Below, piece by piece: positions 1 through 11,438 of a DNA stretch of 64,000 nt. The stretch comes from Deinandra increscens subsp. villosa (taxonomy: Eukaryota; Streptophyta; Magnoliopsida; Asterales; Asteraceae), in NCBI GenBank assembly GCA_039602395.1, contig JBCNJP010000008.1, forward strand, positions 18,110,354 to 18,174,353, given 5' to 3'. Within the stretch, counting starts at the first letter, position 1. The number at the start of each line of letters is the position of its first letter. The notes below the pieces were generated by a model. The model was not told the origin of the DNA, did no database searches, and worked only from the letters and a program-made list of their open reading frames with translations. Both the position numbers and the translations under genes were made by a program.

Positions 1-128
1 ATAACTCTTCTACGATTTTTCCGGTTAATCAGATAAGCGGACTTTAAAACCCGCTGCCTTCGGTGTAACTCTTACGGGTCTTGACCGGGTCGGGTTCTTG
101 ATATAGTCGGGTCTAGACACCTTCAGCA
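1..128 (-). repeat. 3' LTR end of copia-like element N1 (partial)
   Basis: These bases match the end of the complete LTR at 9774-11130, including the stretch around cggtgtaactcttacgggtc. They end in gca, directly next to caatctcccacttg, which on the minus strand is a purine-rich tract. The element therefore lies on the minus strand and its 3' LTR runs off the left edge of the window. Confidence 0.75.
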
Positions 129-1947
129 ATCTCCCACTTGAACTGAACGTGACTACAATCTAAGAAATAGTCAGAGGTGCTCTAGCTACACGTGGCTGTC
201 CCAACCAATCATGACACTTCAAGTCAAATAACCAAGGCATATCTAGAAACTCGTGTTATAGTTTGGACTTCAAGTCATTATATTCATCGTTCTATACGTT
301 CGATGTGATCCAATCGAACACACGGTAATTTGGGTAAGGCCTTATATTTAAAACTTTGAACTAACGAGAGGGCCCACGATGTCAAGTTGTCGCATTATCA
401 ATGCAAGATTACAGAATTTTGTATTGACTACATACGGCTCCCACTAAGCTTTAGAACCATTCCCAAAAGTAACAGTTATGGCTGGCAGTTACGCTACAAT
501 TAAAGAATGTCCCTCAGCAGACGGGAGGTCGCTTATGTATCTCAGGTTGAAGGATACTTTTGATTATACCATTAATCAAGAATGAAATTGTTCGCTTTCG
601 TAGGCGTGATACGAAACTTGAACGTTTACATCCAGATGTTATGTTTAAAGTCATTTAAGAGTTTGATAGCATAGAGATGCTTTCATCTTAATGGTTTGGA
701 AGTGTCTCGTGATGATCGGGATGATGATCTATTTAATTGGATTATCGAGTCTGATGTTAGAGGACATTATCCTATTCAAGTAAGATTAATATTCAAACTC
801 TAACTAGAATATCAACATGTTTCATTAAGCAACAATCTTTTGTTAGAGAAATAATGTTTGTCTGGTTCGTCTCGTATAAGTACGAGAGTTGTTTTACATT
901 GTTCAGTGATTTGTAAGAATCACGTATCTTTAGATATTTAAAGATCTAACTATGGACATGTAATTACCAAATCCTTATCTGAACAGAATTTAGTTATTCA
1001 AGTGATATGTGAAGGGGCGATTTGGTTATAAGATACTAAGGGTGATTATTGTGACAAGTCTAGTCTTGTGTTTGCCAGTTTCAAGAATGAAACTGTTATT
1101 CCTTACATTAAACACTCAGTTTATTGTAGGATTCAAACATACGCGATTACAACGAGTGTAGTCAAAACACTTTCAAGGTATATACATGCATGCACATATA
1201 TAACTAATGGTACAAGGCACCATAAATGGTGTAACCATTTTACAATGTCATAATCAGCAAGTGATTACTTTGTAGTAATTTAGCTGGGAATTCGAACTTG
1301 ATTGAACAAACATCTGCTTTAAGTAAAGGATTGATTTGTTCACATGGTTAAGATTGTAATGGCGATATTTAATCAGTTCACTTAATTTAATATTCTTGAC
1401 GTCGGTGGTTCTAAATTTATAAGACTTTATGAACTACCGTTATGTCATGCGTTGTATCGTAACGAGTACGATAAACACTCAAGGCTTTATAGCTTTGATG
1501 GGTCACAAAAACAAATGTTTTTCATGTCGCATTCAAGGTAGCCTTGATCAAATCAAGTGCACTAGATACATGTTATGTTGTATGTTCTTTTAGGATTTTG
1601 AGTTTAATCTAATAAACGATTGAATAAAATTCAAAACGTAGATTAAAAACAGCCATGCATGTTTCGAAAATCAGAGATAGTCAAAAGCATGTCACAATCA
1701 AAATTCATAGAAAGCAATTGTTCATCCTGGAAAACAGCCAGGGAAACCAAAACAAACAAATTGTTTCAAAACACAAAGAATTGTTTTAAACTGAAAATGT
1801 CAAACATGAGCTTTATTAGGGTGCGAATCTCGCACGGTGGCTCCATGTCGTCTTGATCTGCTTTCTTCAGCTTCATGCTCCTACAAAATGTAAAGTATGT
1901 CAAGCATATATTTTGCAGGAATTAGTGAAGCATCATACAACATAAAC
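129..1947 (-). other. Non-coding 3' internal region of element N1
   Basis: About 1.8 kb lies between the 3' LTR/polypurine tract and the gag ORF. No frame gives a convincing protein, and I see no integrase, reverse transcriptase or RNase H motif. Short ORFs at 1068-1253 and 1659-1856 have no recognisable features. Pol appears to have been lost, so gag is followed almost directly by the untranslated 3' part of the element. Confidence 0.6.
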
Positions 1948-2799
1948 TTATGTGTATACTTGAGGGATTGCCTTGAGGGTTTTCCCATTCTTCACCTTGG
2001 CAAGATACTCTGGGCAGTTTCTTCTCCAGTGCCCCATCTTATTGCATTCAAAATATTGGCTTTGTTCTAGCGACAGTGCCTTTGCCGCTTTCGACTTGCC
2101 CTTCTGGGAGCTTCCAGACGCTCTGGGAATAGCTGCCTTGCCCTTCTTCTTATTTTCACGCCTTCCTTTCTTCGCCTCAGGCTTCTTGACACCTCCTGAT
2201 CGGATTGCGAGTACATTGGGTGCCTTGCGGTTAACAAAGTTAACCTCGGCAGTCTTGAGCATGCCGTGAAGCTCAGTCACTGTCTTCACCATGTTGTTCA
2301 TGTTGAAGTTCATCCTGAAAGGGGTGAAGGCGCTGGACAGTGAGTGCAGAATTAGGTCCGTTGCCATTTCGGCGGGGATTACATAATTTAGTTTTGCTAG
2401 GCGGTCGATATAACCCTTCATCTTTAGGACATGGGCACTAACGCGAGAGCCCTCAGCCATGCGACAGTTAATAAGTGTCACAACGGTGTCATAGCGCTCC
2501 TCTTGGGCCTGGGTTTCAAACATGGCCCTCAGATCACCGATCATCTGAAAATCCGTCCTGGCGACCATGTTCTTCTGAATCTCAGAAGTCATGGTGGCTA
2601 GCATAAGGCATGCGATAGATTTAGCATTCTGTCGCAATGTGTTATGGGCATTACGCGCAGGAGCAGTTTCGGCTTCAGGTTTTCTCGGGAACCTCAGATT
2701 CCTTTCCCAATCAAGGAAGTTGGCGTCATCAAGCTTCTCTTCCTCAAGAAGAGTCTTGAGATGGAAAATCTCTTGGTTTGCGTTAACCATCTGAAACAA
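1948..2799 (-). CDS. gag: Ty1-copia type Gag of element N1
   Basis: An uninterrupted 283-codon frame. The central part, roughly residues 50-190, resembles the UBN2/Retrotran_gag_2 capsid family: a WERNL-like motif near the start, then helices with LATMTSEIQKN and MKGYIDRLAKLNY. A basic Lys/Arg-rich linker leads to a CCHC-type knuckle near residue 250 (ECNKMGHWRRNCP), in which the first Cys is replaced by Tyr or Phe, so zinc binding is probably damaged. The second Met (MVNANQE) is a plausible alternative start. Gag would form the virus-like particle in the cytoplasm and bind element RNA. No protease, integrase or RT frame follows it. A second, degraded copy of the same gene lies at 33300-34060. 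Confidence 0.75.
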   Translation of the reverse strand: MFQMVNANQEIFHLKTLLEEEKLDDANFLDWERNLRFPRKPEAETAPARNAHNTLRQNAKSIACLMLATMTSEIQKNMVARTDFQMIGDLRAMFETQAQEERYDTVVTLINCRMAEGSRVSAHVLKMKGYIDRLAKLNYVIPAEMATDLILHSLSSAFTPFRMNFNMNNMVKTVTELHGMLKTAEVNFVNRKAPNVLAIRSGGVKKPEAKKGRRENKKKGKAAIPRASGSSQKGKSKAAKALSLEQSQYFECNKMGHWRRNCPEYLAKVKNGKTLKAIPQVYT

Positions 2800-2891
2800 T
2801 AGGCAAATTTAGTGTTTTGATGTTTGATTCGTAATCAAGGATGGCAAGCTAATCTTGAATAGGAAATGGGAACTCAGTTAGTTAGGAAATT

Positions 2892-3287
2892 TGTAAAACC
2901 ACTGTACGATCTTACTACTGCATGATTTGATAATCAAATAAGCAACAAGAAGTAAATAAAGCTTCGCTTTATTGATTCACAAAGAGGATTACACAAAGTC
3001 TAGAGAGAGAGATAGAGTTACACACTCAGTTACACACTCAGTTACACACACTTAAGAGATGTAGAAATGACAGAACTAACTCTAAGCTCTCTCTAACATA
3101 ACCTATTTATAGTGCACATATACTGAACGAGCGGACAATCCGACGGACCATTTGGTCCGCCCGGACCAAATAACCAGAGGACCATTTGGTCTGGCCACCT
3201 CAGCATATAGCCATTATAACTCACACAGATGCTCTAACCTAGATACAATACACGAGACACACATTAGCATAGGAATATGCTCTAACA
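2892..3287 (-). repeat. 3' LTR of T copy A
   Basis: Starts TGTAAAACC and ends CTCTAACA on the plus strand, the reverse of TGTTAGAGC...TTTTACA. It is longer than its partner because of a small duplication of the ttacacactcag unit near 3017-3050. A TATAAATA box on the minus strand lies at 3104-3111, next to palindromic GGACCA/TGGTCC motifs. Confidence 0.9.
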
Positions 3288-3302
3288 AACTCCCCCTTAA
3301 CG
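3288..3302 (-). other. Polypurine tract of T copy A
   Basis: aactcccccttaacg reads CGTTAAGGGGGAGTT on the element strand, directly upstream of the 3' LTR. The same AAGGGGGA core precedes the 3' LTR in copy E (near 54843), in copy I and, as GAGGGGGAG, in M (near 32717). Confidence 0.8.
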
Positions 3303-4105
3303 TGTAGTGTATCTATCTATCTATCTAACAACACTTCAGTCTTCAATCTTTAGCATTGCTGCATCCGATCTTCAACTTGAAATCTTGCCAGAAATAGAGC
3401 TTGCATGGCTGGATCAATCTTGAACAACCTTTGAACTTCAAGATCCACTTGTGAAAGATATAACATACTCCCCCTATCACCATGCTTAAGTCATCTCACA
3501 TAGAAACCTGCAATTTCAGAAGACAGAAACGCGGCTTTCTTTTCCTTTTGAAAATTAATTTAATCTTGGTGCAAAACTTCTCTTCGAGAATCCAAGATGT
3601 AAATTTGAATTTTGAATTTTGTATCATTGTATCGATCGGTCGAAAACAAAAAAGAAACAAAATATTTTTGGCTTTTTGAAACTTTATGCTAAAACACACC
3701 TAAAATCTTTTTGGATTTTTCAGATATGAAACATAAATGCAATATAGAAATGAAATACTGAATCACACACTATTTTTGTATTTTGCGAGAAAGATCACAA
3801 CTTGGGATCATATTGGTCATAACATGCTGAACTACACTTCAATTTCAATTACTTCAGCACACAAGTCATGTCGATTACTGGTATAAGTTGTCCATCTTAA
3901 ACTCAGGCACAATCATACTCATAACATCTGGATATGTTATTGAATTGATTAGGTTTGCTTTGACCAGTGTACCCCACACTATCAGACATACTCAAATATG
4001 ATTTTGCTTTTATATCACGCTTTGTGATTTCATTTGTGATCTAATCACATAATGATTTTATTCATGAATCAGTCAACTGTGTTCCATGCAAAAAGAAATA
4101 AGAAC
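3303..4105 (-). other. Non-coding 3' untranslated part of T copy A
   Basis: No coding potential. The sequence is shared with the equivalent region of copy E (54020-54840), for example the stretch around ttttgcgccaagatt (tcttggtgcaaaac here). It lies between the stem-loop cluster and the polypurine tract. Confidence 0.6.
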
Positions 4106-4345
4106 GTTAAATCGTCTACCTTAAGGTCGATCTTTCGATACGCAGATAAGGCCTCGGATTTAACAAAATAAGAAAATAAAAACAAGTTGAAAATGTATAA
4201 CCCAACAACAATCAGGTCGGTACTCCCGTACACGCAGAGAAAGTCCGATGAGTTATACGAAACACCAAAGAAAATAAAGCAGAACGTCAAACGAACAACA
4301 ATCAGGTCGATCTTTCGATACACAAAGAAAGTCCGATCGTTTGAC
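4106..4345 (-). ncRNA. Triple stem-loop cluster of T copy A (hairpins 3, 2, 1 in plus-strand order)
   Basis: Three units at 4106-4164, 4195-4258 and 4286-4345. Outer stems are GTTAAATC/GATTTAAC, GTATAAC/GTTATAC and GTCAAACGA/TCGTTTGAC. Inside each, on the element (minus) strand, is a conserved 5' side close to GGACTTTCTCTGCGT and a 3' side CGACCTGATTGTTGTT. These flank a short inner stem: ATC-GAAA-GAT in hairpin 1 and GTAC-GGGA-GTAC in hairpin 2. The inner loops fit GNRA only on the element strand, supporting an RNA role in the sense transcript. The core of hairpin 3 (4106-4164) is degraded. Function unknown. Confidence 0.7.
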
Positions 4346-5007
4346 AAAATAAAGAAAATCAAACAAGTTTAAATCTTTGCAAAATGAACACATGTATACA
4401 CAGTGACTTCTCATTTTCTCTTTCACATACTTGTTTCTTGATATCATGAGATATGCATCAAGATGTTGTCCACTTGGTCAAGCATTAGTATTTTAATGTT
4501 TATCACATCTAAATACTTTCTGAATTAATGTTGAGCCTACCAAGTACATCGAACAATGATCTTATGGCTTTTTCATCTATTTTATCCATGAGCCAGACAC
4601 GTAAGCCAATGTACCATCATTTCCCAAACATGTCGGATCAATTTCTCATTTTTCAATGTTTTTGTATTTTTCCATTTTTCGATGTTTTTGTATTTTTCAT
4701 TTTCTCCCCCTTAAAATGAAAACTCTATTTTTGGATTTTCATTTTAACAAAAAAACACAAAGACACTATTTTTGGTTTTTCAATTTTCTCCCCCTAAACT
4801 ACAAACAAAATACATTAAAGAAAGAAAATTTACCAATCGATACTGATACCTGTTCAGTTTAAGCGTTCAGAAAAACTTTCAGTTTTGAAAAATGACGCAT
4901 TCAATTTAAGTTAAACAGGAAACTCCACTATCAGTAACTGCTTGAAGCTTGAACTTCACAATCACCAATAGGTCTTCTTGAAGAAACCTGCACACTGGTG
5001 TAAATGA
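4346..5007 (-). other. Segment between gag and stem-loops in T copy A
   Basis: Non-coding, with T-rich tracts interrupted by two short purine runs on the element strand (near 4705 and 4790, plus-strand ctccccc). On the minus strand the part next to the gag stop, 4920-5000, carries the conserved block GTGTGCAGG...AAGAAGACCTATTGGTGATTG, found after gag in every T copy. Confidence 0.6.
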
Positions 5008-7326
5008 TTAGTATTCAAATGACCCGAAGCACACAGCTTCTGGTCGACCAGTGTCTTCCACAAAATCATTTGCAGCTTTGGTAACCAACTTAGGTCGCCA
5101 CTGCATGTTTGGTTTTTCTGTTTTTAATGAGTCACTTCCAGTGGATGAACTATCCATGCATGAATCATATTTACAAAATTGTTTCTTTGAAGATTTAAAA
5201 GATGTGGATGTGGACTCAATAAAAACTTTGCCTGATTCATCAATGAATGTGGCAGATTTATCAGAAAAAGTTCTTTTTGTAGTTTCAGGACAATTGTGTG
5301 CCATGTGGCCTGGTCGGCGACATTGATAGCACAAACGATAAGATCGTTTCGGTGTTCGTTTGTCATGAAGTGTATGGCACATATCATCAGAATCAAATGA
5401 ATCATAAAAATCATCAAATGGTTGAAACCGATTCTTGTGTACCCATTTGGATGTTGGACTTTGAGGAGTAGGATTTGAACCTGAAGAAGACTAACCAGGA
5501 TGTTTGTGACCAGCTTGAGACGGATTTGAGAAAATCTTCTTCTTCAAATCCTTCTTTGAATGTTGACTCCCGAATCCTTTCTCCATTGTTGATATGAAAA
5601 CCTGAGCCAAATGATAAATTTGATCAAGATTTGTATCGTTCTTTTCTTTTGGAGTTTTCTTGGGCATGTTCTTCTTGTTTTTCTTCTCAAATTTCTTGTT
5701 CCCACTACCCAAACCAGACTGTTTGTAACCTGGTAGCTTTGTCAGATCAACTTGAGAACTTGAAGAACCAGCTTTAGCTGCTTGATTAAATGAAGCTTTT
5801 ATATCTTTCAGTTTGTTAGCTTCAACCAACTTTGCAGCAACAGCTTCTTCATGCAATTTCTTTTCATCTTTCTCAATCTTTTCACCAGTAGAAATAACAC
5901 CCTCTTCTGACATAAATCCACGAGAAACAAACGATGGTGGTGTTTTATCAACCAAACATTCCTATTTTTCCACTACCTTCTTCTATCTCTTGGATGCCTT
6001 CAAATCAGATTTGTCTGTGGCAAATTCAGAATAATCTTGCTTTGTATTCGAAGTGCTCAAATAAATAATAGCTTCCGTTTGAATCACTGGATGTGGTATT
6101 AGATTAAAATCATCTCCTCCAAACACCTTTTTGAAATTATCATCATCACACAAATAACTTGCAAAAGAATGAGAATTCTTCAAATTATGCAATTGACGAT
6201 TTAGATCCAAGATTTCAATTGTGAAATCTGCTATTGTCTTTTGAGCTTCAGCAACAACTTTTTCTGACTGAATCAATTTCTCAGATGTATTGTTAACTAA
6301 AGACTTTTCTCTTCGCATACCATCATGAGCAGCATGCACTTCTTTTGTAATTTTCTCCACTCTTTCTTTATAGATCTCAACATTTCTTATCAACAACTTG
6401 TTGTCATGTGTCAAGGTTGTGACTTTATCGAGTAATTTTGAATGTTCCCATTGGCAATCATTTTCCTTAGCAGTAACTTTCTCAAACTCTTTCTGAAGAT
6501 CATTATACAATTGCTGAAGCGAATCCAATCTAGCTTTGGACTTGCTAAACAAAGCATCAAAATCGCCAATGGCATCTTTTGCTTCGTGCTCCCATTTTTC
6601 AGCATTTCTAACCAACTCAGCATTTTCAGTTTGAAGCTTCAAGAGTCATTTGTTATCTTCAACAACTTCTTTTGATATCTTTTCATTCTTAATCAGCAAC
6701 TTGGCAATTGTTTTGTTTAAATTCTCAATTTCACTTTGAAACTGTAATTCTTTCTTAGTAACTTTAGCTTCACAACATTTCTTTTCTTTCTGTTGACTTT
6801 CATCACGTAAGAAATTATGATCTGTAAGCAAATTTTGAATCTTTTTATCTTTGTCTGAAATTTCTTCAAATTTATTAAACAGGCGAGAGAACTTGGAAGT
6901 TAAAATAGATTCTACCTGCAATACTTCCTTTTGAATCTGCTGATATTTTTCAAACTCTTCATGTTGTTCTCTAATAGCTTCCCACAAAGTATTAGAGGTA
7001 AAATAAGATTGAAATTGATTCAACATTTCTTCTGACAATGCCATTTTCAGAAAATTATATGTTTTCTTTTCTCTAGCATAAGCTTCTCTTTCTTCATAAG
7101 ACAAATCACTAAGCATTTTCGGATATGTAGCACTTTGCATTGGATATACAAACAAATTCTGGATCGGAAACCACAAATCTTTATCCATACTATCAAGATA
7201 TGTTTTAAATTTTGTTACCCAACTCGGATAATCATCAAACTTCATCAATTTTGGCACAGACTGACGATGACCTGCAACGAATGCATCAATTTCTTTCATT
7301 TTGAAAATTGTGAAATTGGACGTCAA
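5008..7326 (-). pseudogene. gag: Gag of T copy A, broken by stop codons and frameshifts
   Basis: Open segments at 7326-6646, 6642-5983, 5955-5491 and 5382-5008 together cover one Gag of about 770 codons. The N-terminal part has a copia Gag signature (VPKLMKFDDYPSW, then LWFPI, then MALSEEMLNQF and LWEAI). It is followed by a long Lys/Glu-rich heptad region predicted to be coiled coil. The C-terminus has an intact CCHC knuckle (CYQCRRPGHMAHNC) and ends DTGRPEAVCFGSFEY, a tail shared with copies B, E and C. A stop separates the first two segments and frame changes follow, so no full protein can be made. It is closer to copy H than to B and E. Confidence 0.8.
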
Positions 7327-7507
7327 AACTTGAAACTCAAAAACGAAGGTCTTCCAAGCGGATTTTGGGGGTCAAACTAGAAGGTACAGACCTTTCAGGT
7401 GAGTACAAGTCTAGATCTCGGAAAGAAGAACGTTTGGCTGGTATTAGCTCCCGTAACTCTTTACGGTTCTCAAGTTACGTCAGTTTTAGTGAAGATCACT
7501 TTTCTGC

Positions 7508-7812
7508 CAGCGGACCAAACCAAATTCAGCGGACCAAATTTGCATTCAACGGACTAGTTCCGGATCAATTTAACTAGCGGACCAGATTTGTACCTGCGGA
7601 CCACTTCCGGATCAAATTCACCAGCGGACCAGATGCGGACCAAATATCCTCAGCGGATCAAATTTGGTACGGCGGACCAAATGCAGATTAAATGTGGTAC
7701 GGCGGACCAATAAACCAGCGGACCAGATGTGGTACGCCAAAACCGCCATGGACCAGTTCGTTGAAGCTTGCCTGCCGGACCAGTCAGCGGACCAGTTGTT
7801 CTACCAGCGGAC
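7508..7812 (-). repeat. Leader array of GCGGACCA motifs in T copy A
   Basis: About 12 exact and several near-exact copies of GCGGACCA (TGGTCCGC on the element strand), irregularly spaced by 10-40 bp, between the PBS and gag. The same octamer forms palindromes in the U3 part of the LTR. Equivalent arrays sit at the same place in copies B, E and H, and in D with TGGTACG instead. Confidence 0.8.
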
Positions 7813-8038
7813 CAGATGCAGATTAAGCTGAAATCGACTGATTTTCACAAATTTTGACAATTGAAGCTAGAAACTGGATCAGTATGATGCGGAAACACTC
7901 TAGAAACACTCAGAAATCATTTTCCATCGTTGAAACACTCGGAATTACGGAAATTTGATGAAAAACGAAGAAAACCCAAACTTTCTCACTCTAGAATTCG
8001 AAAAATTTACCAAAATCACAGCAGTAGAGCAACCAATT

Positions 8039-8050
8039 GCTCTGATACCA
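8039..8050 (-). other. Primer-binding site of T copy A
   Basis: gctctgatacca, the reverse complement of TGGTATCAGAGC, complementary to the 3' end of plant initiator tRNA-Met. It sits 2 bp from the 5' LTR. Confidence 0.85.
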
Positions 8051-8052
8051 CT

Positions 8053-8432
8053 TGTAAAACCACTGTACGATCTTACTACTGCATGATTTGATAATCGAAT
8101 AAGCAACAAGAAGTAAATAAAGCTTTGCTTTGTTGATTCACAAAGAGGATTACACAAAGTCTAGAGAGAGAGAGTTACACACTCTGTTACACACACTTAA
8201 GAGATGTAGAAATGACAGAACTAACTCTAAGCTCTCTCTAACATAACCTATTTATTGTGCACATATACTGAACGAGCGGACCATCCGACGGGCCATTTGG
8301 TCCGCCCGGACCAAATAACCAGAGGACCATTTGGTCCGGCCACCTTAGCATATAGCCACTATAACTCACACAGATTCTCTAACCTAGATACAATACACGA
8401 GACACACATTAGCATAGGAATATGCTCTAACA
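8053..8432 (-). repeat. 5' LTR of T copy A
   Basis: Near-identical partner of 2892-3287, bounded by TGTAAAACC and CTCTAACA. The TATA-like box on the minus strand reads AATAAATA rather than TATAAATA, so this promoter copy may be weakened. Confidence 0.9.
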
Positions 8433-8437
8433 AAATT

Positions 8438-9760
8438 TCTCCAGACAACATAAAGTGCTTTCAAAATTTCTAAGTAACCAAATGGACAGCGAGTGTCACT
8501 TATGAAAGAACTGTCACAACTCTTGTTATGTGGCTTTTGCAAACGGAACAACGAAATACGTTTAGCCACATCTATGCCCATTTTGTCTACAGGCCGACCA
8601 GAGGTATGGTGTTGAAATACTCCAATACCAAAGGTGTGTGTAAAGAATATGGTAGTTGCCCTAAGTGATCTGTGTGCGTACGGTGTTGAAATACTCCAAT
8701 ACGCTCACCTTGGAAGATACCTGAAAACCACGTGCGGTGTTGAAATACTCCAACACAGATGGATCGGTAAATATATTCCAAGTTAGACTTGACTTAGGAT
8801 GGCATAGACTACCGGTACTAGGCTTACCACATAGGATTATTAAGTCAAATTTTAATAATTAGTGTTTTGACAAAATTATAAACCCTATCTCACTCGGGAT
8901 GATCATTTAAAAATCCTAAGTATTAATGATCTACGTGTCGCGAGGCGATAACCAATAATTTACTAAGTTCGATTCATTTATCAAAAAATCAGAATATAAT
9001 GTCGAATTAAATAGGTTATCAAATTTTATGAAGTCGTAATTAAAATTAGGACTTGTTAAATAATTGATCAAAAAGTTAGTTTTATACAGGTAAAACTAAG
9101 TTTGGATTTTAGTTGGTGCATTAATCAGAATTAAGACAAGCAACCAAAAGACAAGCAAAACACACATGCACATATTCAGCCATACAGAGGTTTTGATATT
9201 GTCAGAGCCCATGACAATATCAAGGAAGGTCGAGGGACATAAAAGTAAACCAACCACAAGATAGAGAAACTCCTTGATCGATTTAGTCGCTTCTATTTTC
9301 TTCAACAAGGTCCTGCGTGTCATGAGGAATCTCGGTCTTGTTTCGGGTCCTCGCCATTTTCGAAAATCCCAAAAAGGGGTAATCTCCAAACGAGGCTGTC
9401 GCATCTAGCTCGTCTCCTACGTCCAGGTAAAGGTGATTAATAAAATAAAAACCTAATCTATTTTAAAATTAAATACAACTTTGAACCCAATCAAAGTGGG
9501 CCAATCCGAAACAAACAAATGGGCCTAATGGGCCAAACCACAATGACATTCATGACAAACCAAAAATAGGGTCGGGCCGAATACGTGCGAAATATAATTC
9601 AGTCAATTTTATTGAATCGAATGATGTTTAGTGGATCTAAATCGACTAAACATATCTAAACGGCGATTCAATTTATGTCGCGACTTTTGGGTTTTAAACC
9701 CCAGTTCGCGAAATGCACCAGCTAAAATCGACCAGTTAGGGTTTGTGTGTGGTGATCAAG
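8438..9760 (-). other. 5' leader of element N1
   Basis: About 1.3 kb between gag (interrupted by copy A) and the PBS, without convincing coding capacity. It is homologous to 34061-35170 in N2, including the block acgtttagcc and three hairpin motifs. A 102-codon minus-strand ORF at 9096-9404 is not conserved in N2 and is not called. Confidence 0.6.
8608..8756 (-). repeat. Three-fold short hairpin motif in N1 leader
   Basis: Three copies of GTGTTGAAATACTCCAAYAC at about 8608-8629, 8683-8702 and 8737-8756. Each can fold with a 6-bp stem such as GTGTTG/CAACAC. N2 carries three equivalents (34352-34510) with changed loops. Function unknown. Confidence 0.55.
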
Positions 9761-9772
9761 GCTCTAATACCA
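9761..9772 (-). other. Primer-binding site of N1
   Basis: gctctaatacca: one mismatch to the reverse complement of the initiator tRNA-Met PBS. It lies 1 bp from the LTR. Confidence 0.75.
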
Positions 9773-9773
9773 T

Positions 9774-11130
9774 TGTTGGGTTACGAAAGTGGTATTCGGG
9801 TCCCCGGTAACGACAAAAGTTTTCGATCTAATTAATTATTTAGGTTAAATAATTAATAAATCATTAACCTAGCAAATTAGTAAATTAAAATTACATTAAT
9901 TAAATTAACTAGTAATTTAATACGCAAAGGAAAAAAGTTTAATTTACAAAACTCGATTACCAGTATATTAACGTAAACCTAGAAACAACAGGATTCGATA
10001 ATCACCAAACGCACAAACACCAATCGCGTTAAAACCAAAACGCAATATATACAAAATTAAATAAATCAAACAAATCCGAACTAACATCGAGTTTAGATAT
10101 ACCTGAGCGGTGATTCAAAGAAGCGCTTGAGACATAGGAGGTCAACGGGTGACGCTAGGATTTCGCAGGTTTGACTCGACGAGCGAATCTGATGATCATC
10201 GCAACTTGCAAGATTCACGACGCGGCGAATCGGGCATCGAGAAAATCTCGCACGTCGGATACGGCGCGATTAGAGTTTCGTGGATGACGAGTGAACAAGC
10301 CATATAATGGTAATTTGTTATCGTGGGTGTCGGCGGATGAACCGGCGACGACGAGGGGCGGCTGGCTGGACCGCCGGCTGCGAGGGAGAGGGACGGTGGA
10401 GCTGCAACAGCAATCAGAGGCGGCGGCTTGGCAGAGGCAGCAACGACGAAGGGCGGCGGAGCGGTGGACGACGAGTGTGACGGCGGTCGGCTCGGTGGAG
10501 GCGGCACAACGACTGCGGTTCAGATTCCTTTTGCGGCGGTTCGTCGGAGTGAATAAACCACGGCAAAAATAGTGATCATGGATTAGTGTTCTCGTGAGCA
10601 AAACAAAATCACTGGAGAACAAATGGGAGGCGGCGGCGGCCAAGGGATGGCCGGCGTCGAGTTCGAGAGAGAGGGAGGAGGGTTGGCCGAAATCACAAGT
10701 TTTTGGGATTAGGGTTTTTGCCTCCTTAATCAGATATAAATATCTTATTAAGTTTCCGTTTAGTCCCTTGTCCTAAAACAATCCTTGATCAAACCTTCTA
10801 ATTTTCGAGAGTAACTATTCAACATATTAAATCTTTTGTTGCTTGGCGAGACTTAGCGAATATTAGTCAAATGACTGATTCGTTAATTGTCGTCTAAGAC
10901 GTAAATAATATTTAACGTCTCTGTCGTCAAATTAGTCATAACGATTAATTGTAATTAATTAGTTAATATATTTATTAAACCAGTTAGTAAATATATAATT
11001 AACTCTTCTACGAATTTTCCAGTTAATCAGATAAGCGGACTTTCAAACCCGTTGCGTTCGGTGTAACTCTTACGGGTCTTGACCGGGTTGGGTTCTTGAT
11101 TTAGTTAGGTCTGGACACCTAAATCCAATA
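9774..11130 (-). repeat. 5' LTR of N1 (1.36 kb)
   Basis: Bounded by TGTTGGGTTA and CCAATA (expected CCAACA). Its end matches bases 1-128, and it is the counterpart of the N2 LTR at 35182-36357. It includes a GC-rich CGG-repeat stretch (10340-10650) that creates long spurious ORFs, and the AT-rich segment 10860-11000. Confidence 0.8.
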
Positions 11131-11438
11131 ATAGACACGCCCTAGATGGTTACTATTGTTCCATAGTTAAGTACTGATAAGGTTGCGGTTTATGAAGTGT
11201 CCTAGGTTGGGTCCCGAAAAATCGGTGACTCAACTAACAACTTGTCAAAGCATTGGGGTATGTATGGTCCTAACAGACCTAGAGTTATGAGGCGGTTATG
11301 ATTGGGTTGATAGGTTGGCCTACCATGCCCTAGACTAACAAAGCAGGAACAGACCCGACCTATCGGTGAATGTTTGACTACTTGACAATGGCAAGGATAA
11401 CTACTAGCTAAGGGTGAGGTGATTTCTCACTCAAACCC
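11131..11438. other. Unassigned spacer
   Basis: About 300 bp between the N1 LTR and the LTR of T copy B. I see no coding frame, terminal repeat or similarity to other parts of the window. It may be a remnant of the older DNA into which the elements inserted. Confidence 0.4.

Larger units (their letters stand above)
2892..8432 (-). mobile_element. Gag-only LTR retrotransposon, family T copy A (complete, nested in N1)
   Basis: A 5.5-kb element bounded by LTRs of 396 bp (2892-3287) and 380 bp (8053-8432). It is flanked by a perfect 5-bp target duplication, aaatt (2887-2891 and 8433-8437). Reading the minus strand, the order is 5' LTR, PBS for initiator tRNA-Met, leader with GCGGACCA repeats, degraded gag, three stem-loops, polypurine tract and 3' LTR. 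No pol domain is present, so the element must have moved with enzymes supplied by another element. It sits between the leader and gag of N1 and is therefore the younger insertion. Confidence 0.9.

Noticed and set aside
3482..4862. Several overlapping short ORFs on both strands
   Set aside because: They are T- or A-rich stretches and the stem-loop cluster of copy A; Phe/Lys-rich translations are composition artefacts.
9096..9404. 102-codon ORF with hydrophobic C-terminus in the N1 leader
   Set aside because: Not conserved in the matching N2 leader and without a recognisable domain.
10196..10643. Pro/Ser/Ala-rich minus-strand ORFs and Gly/Arg-rich plus-strand ORF
   Set aside because: They lie in the GC-rich CGG-repeat part of the N1 LTR, overlap in several frames on both strands and are not conserved as protein in the N2 LTR.
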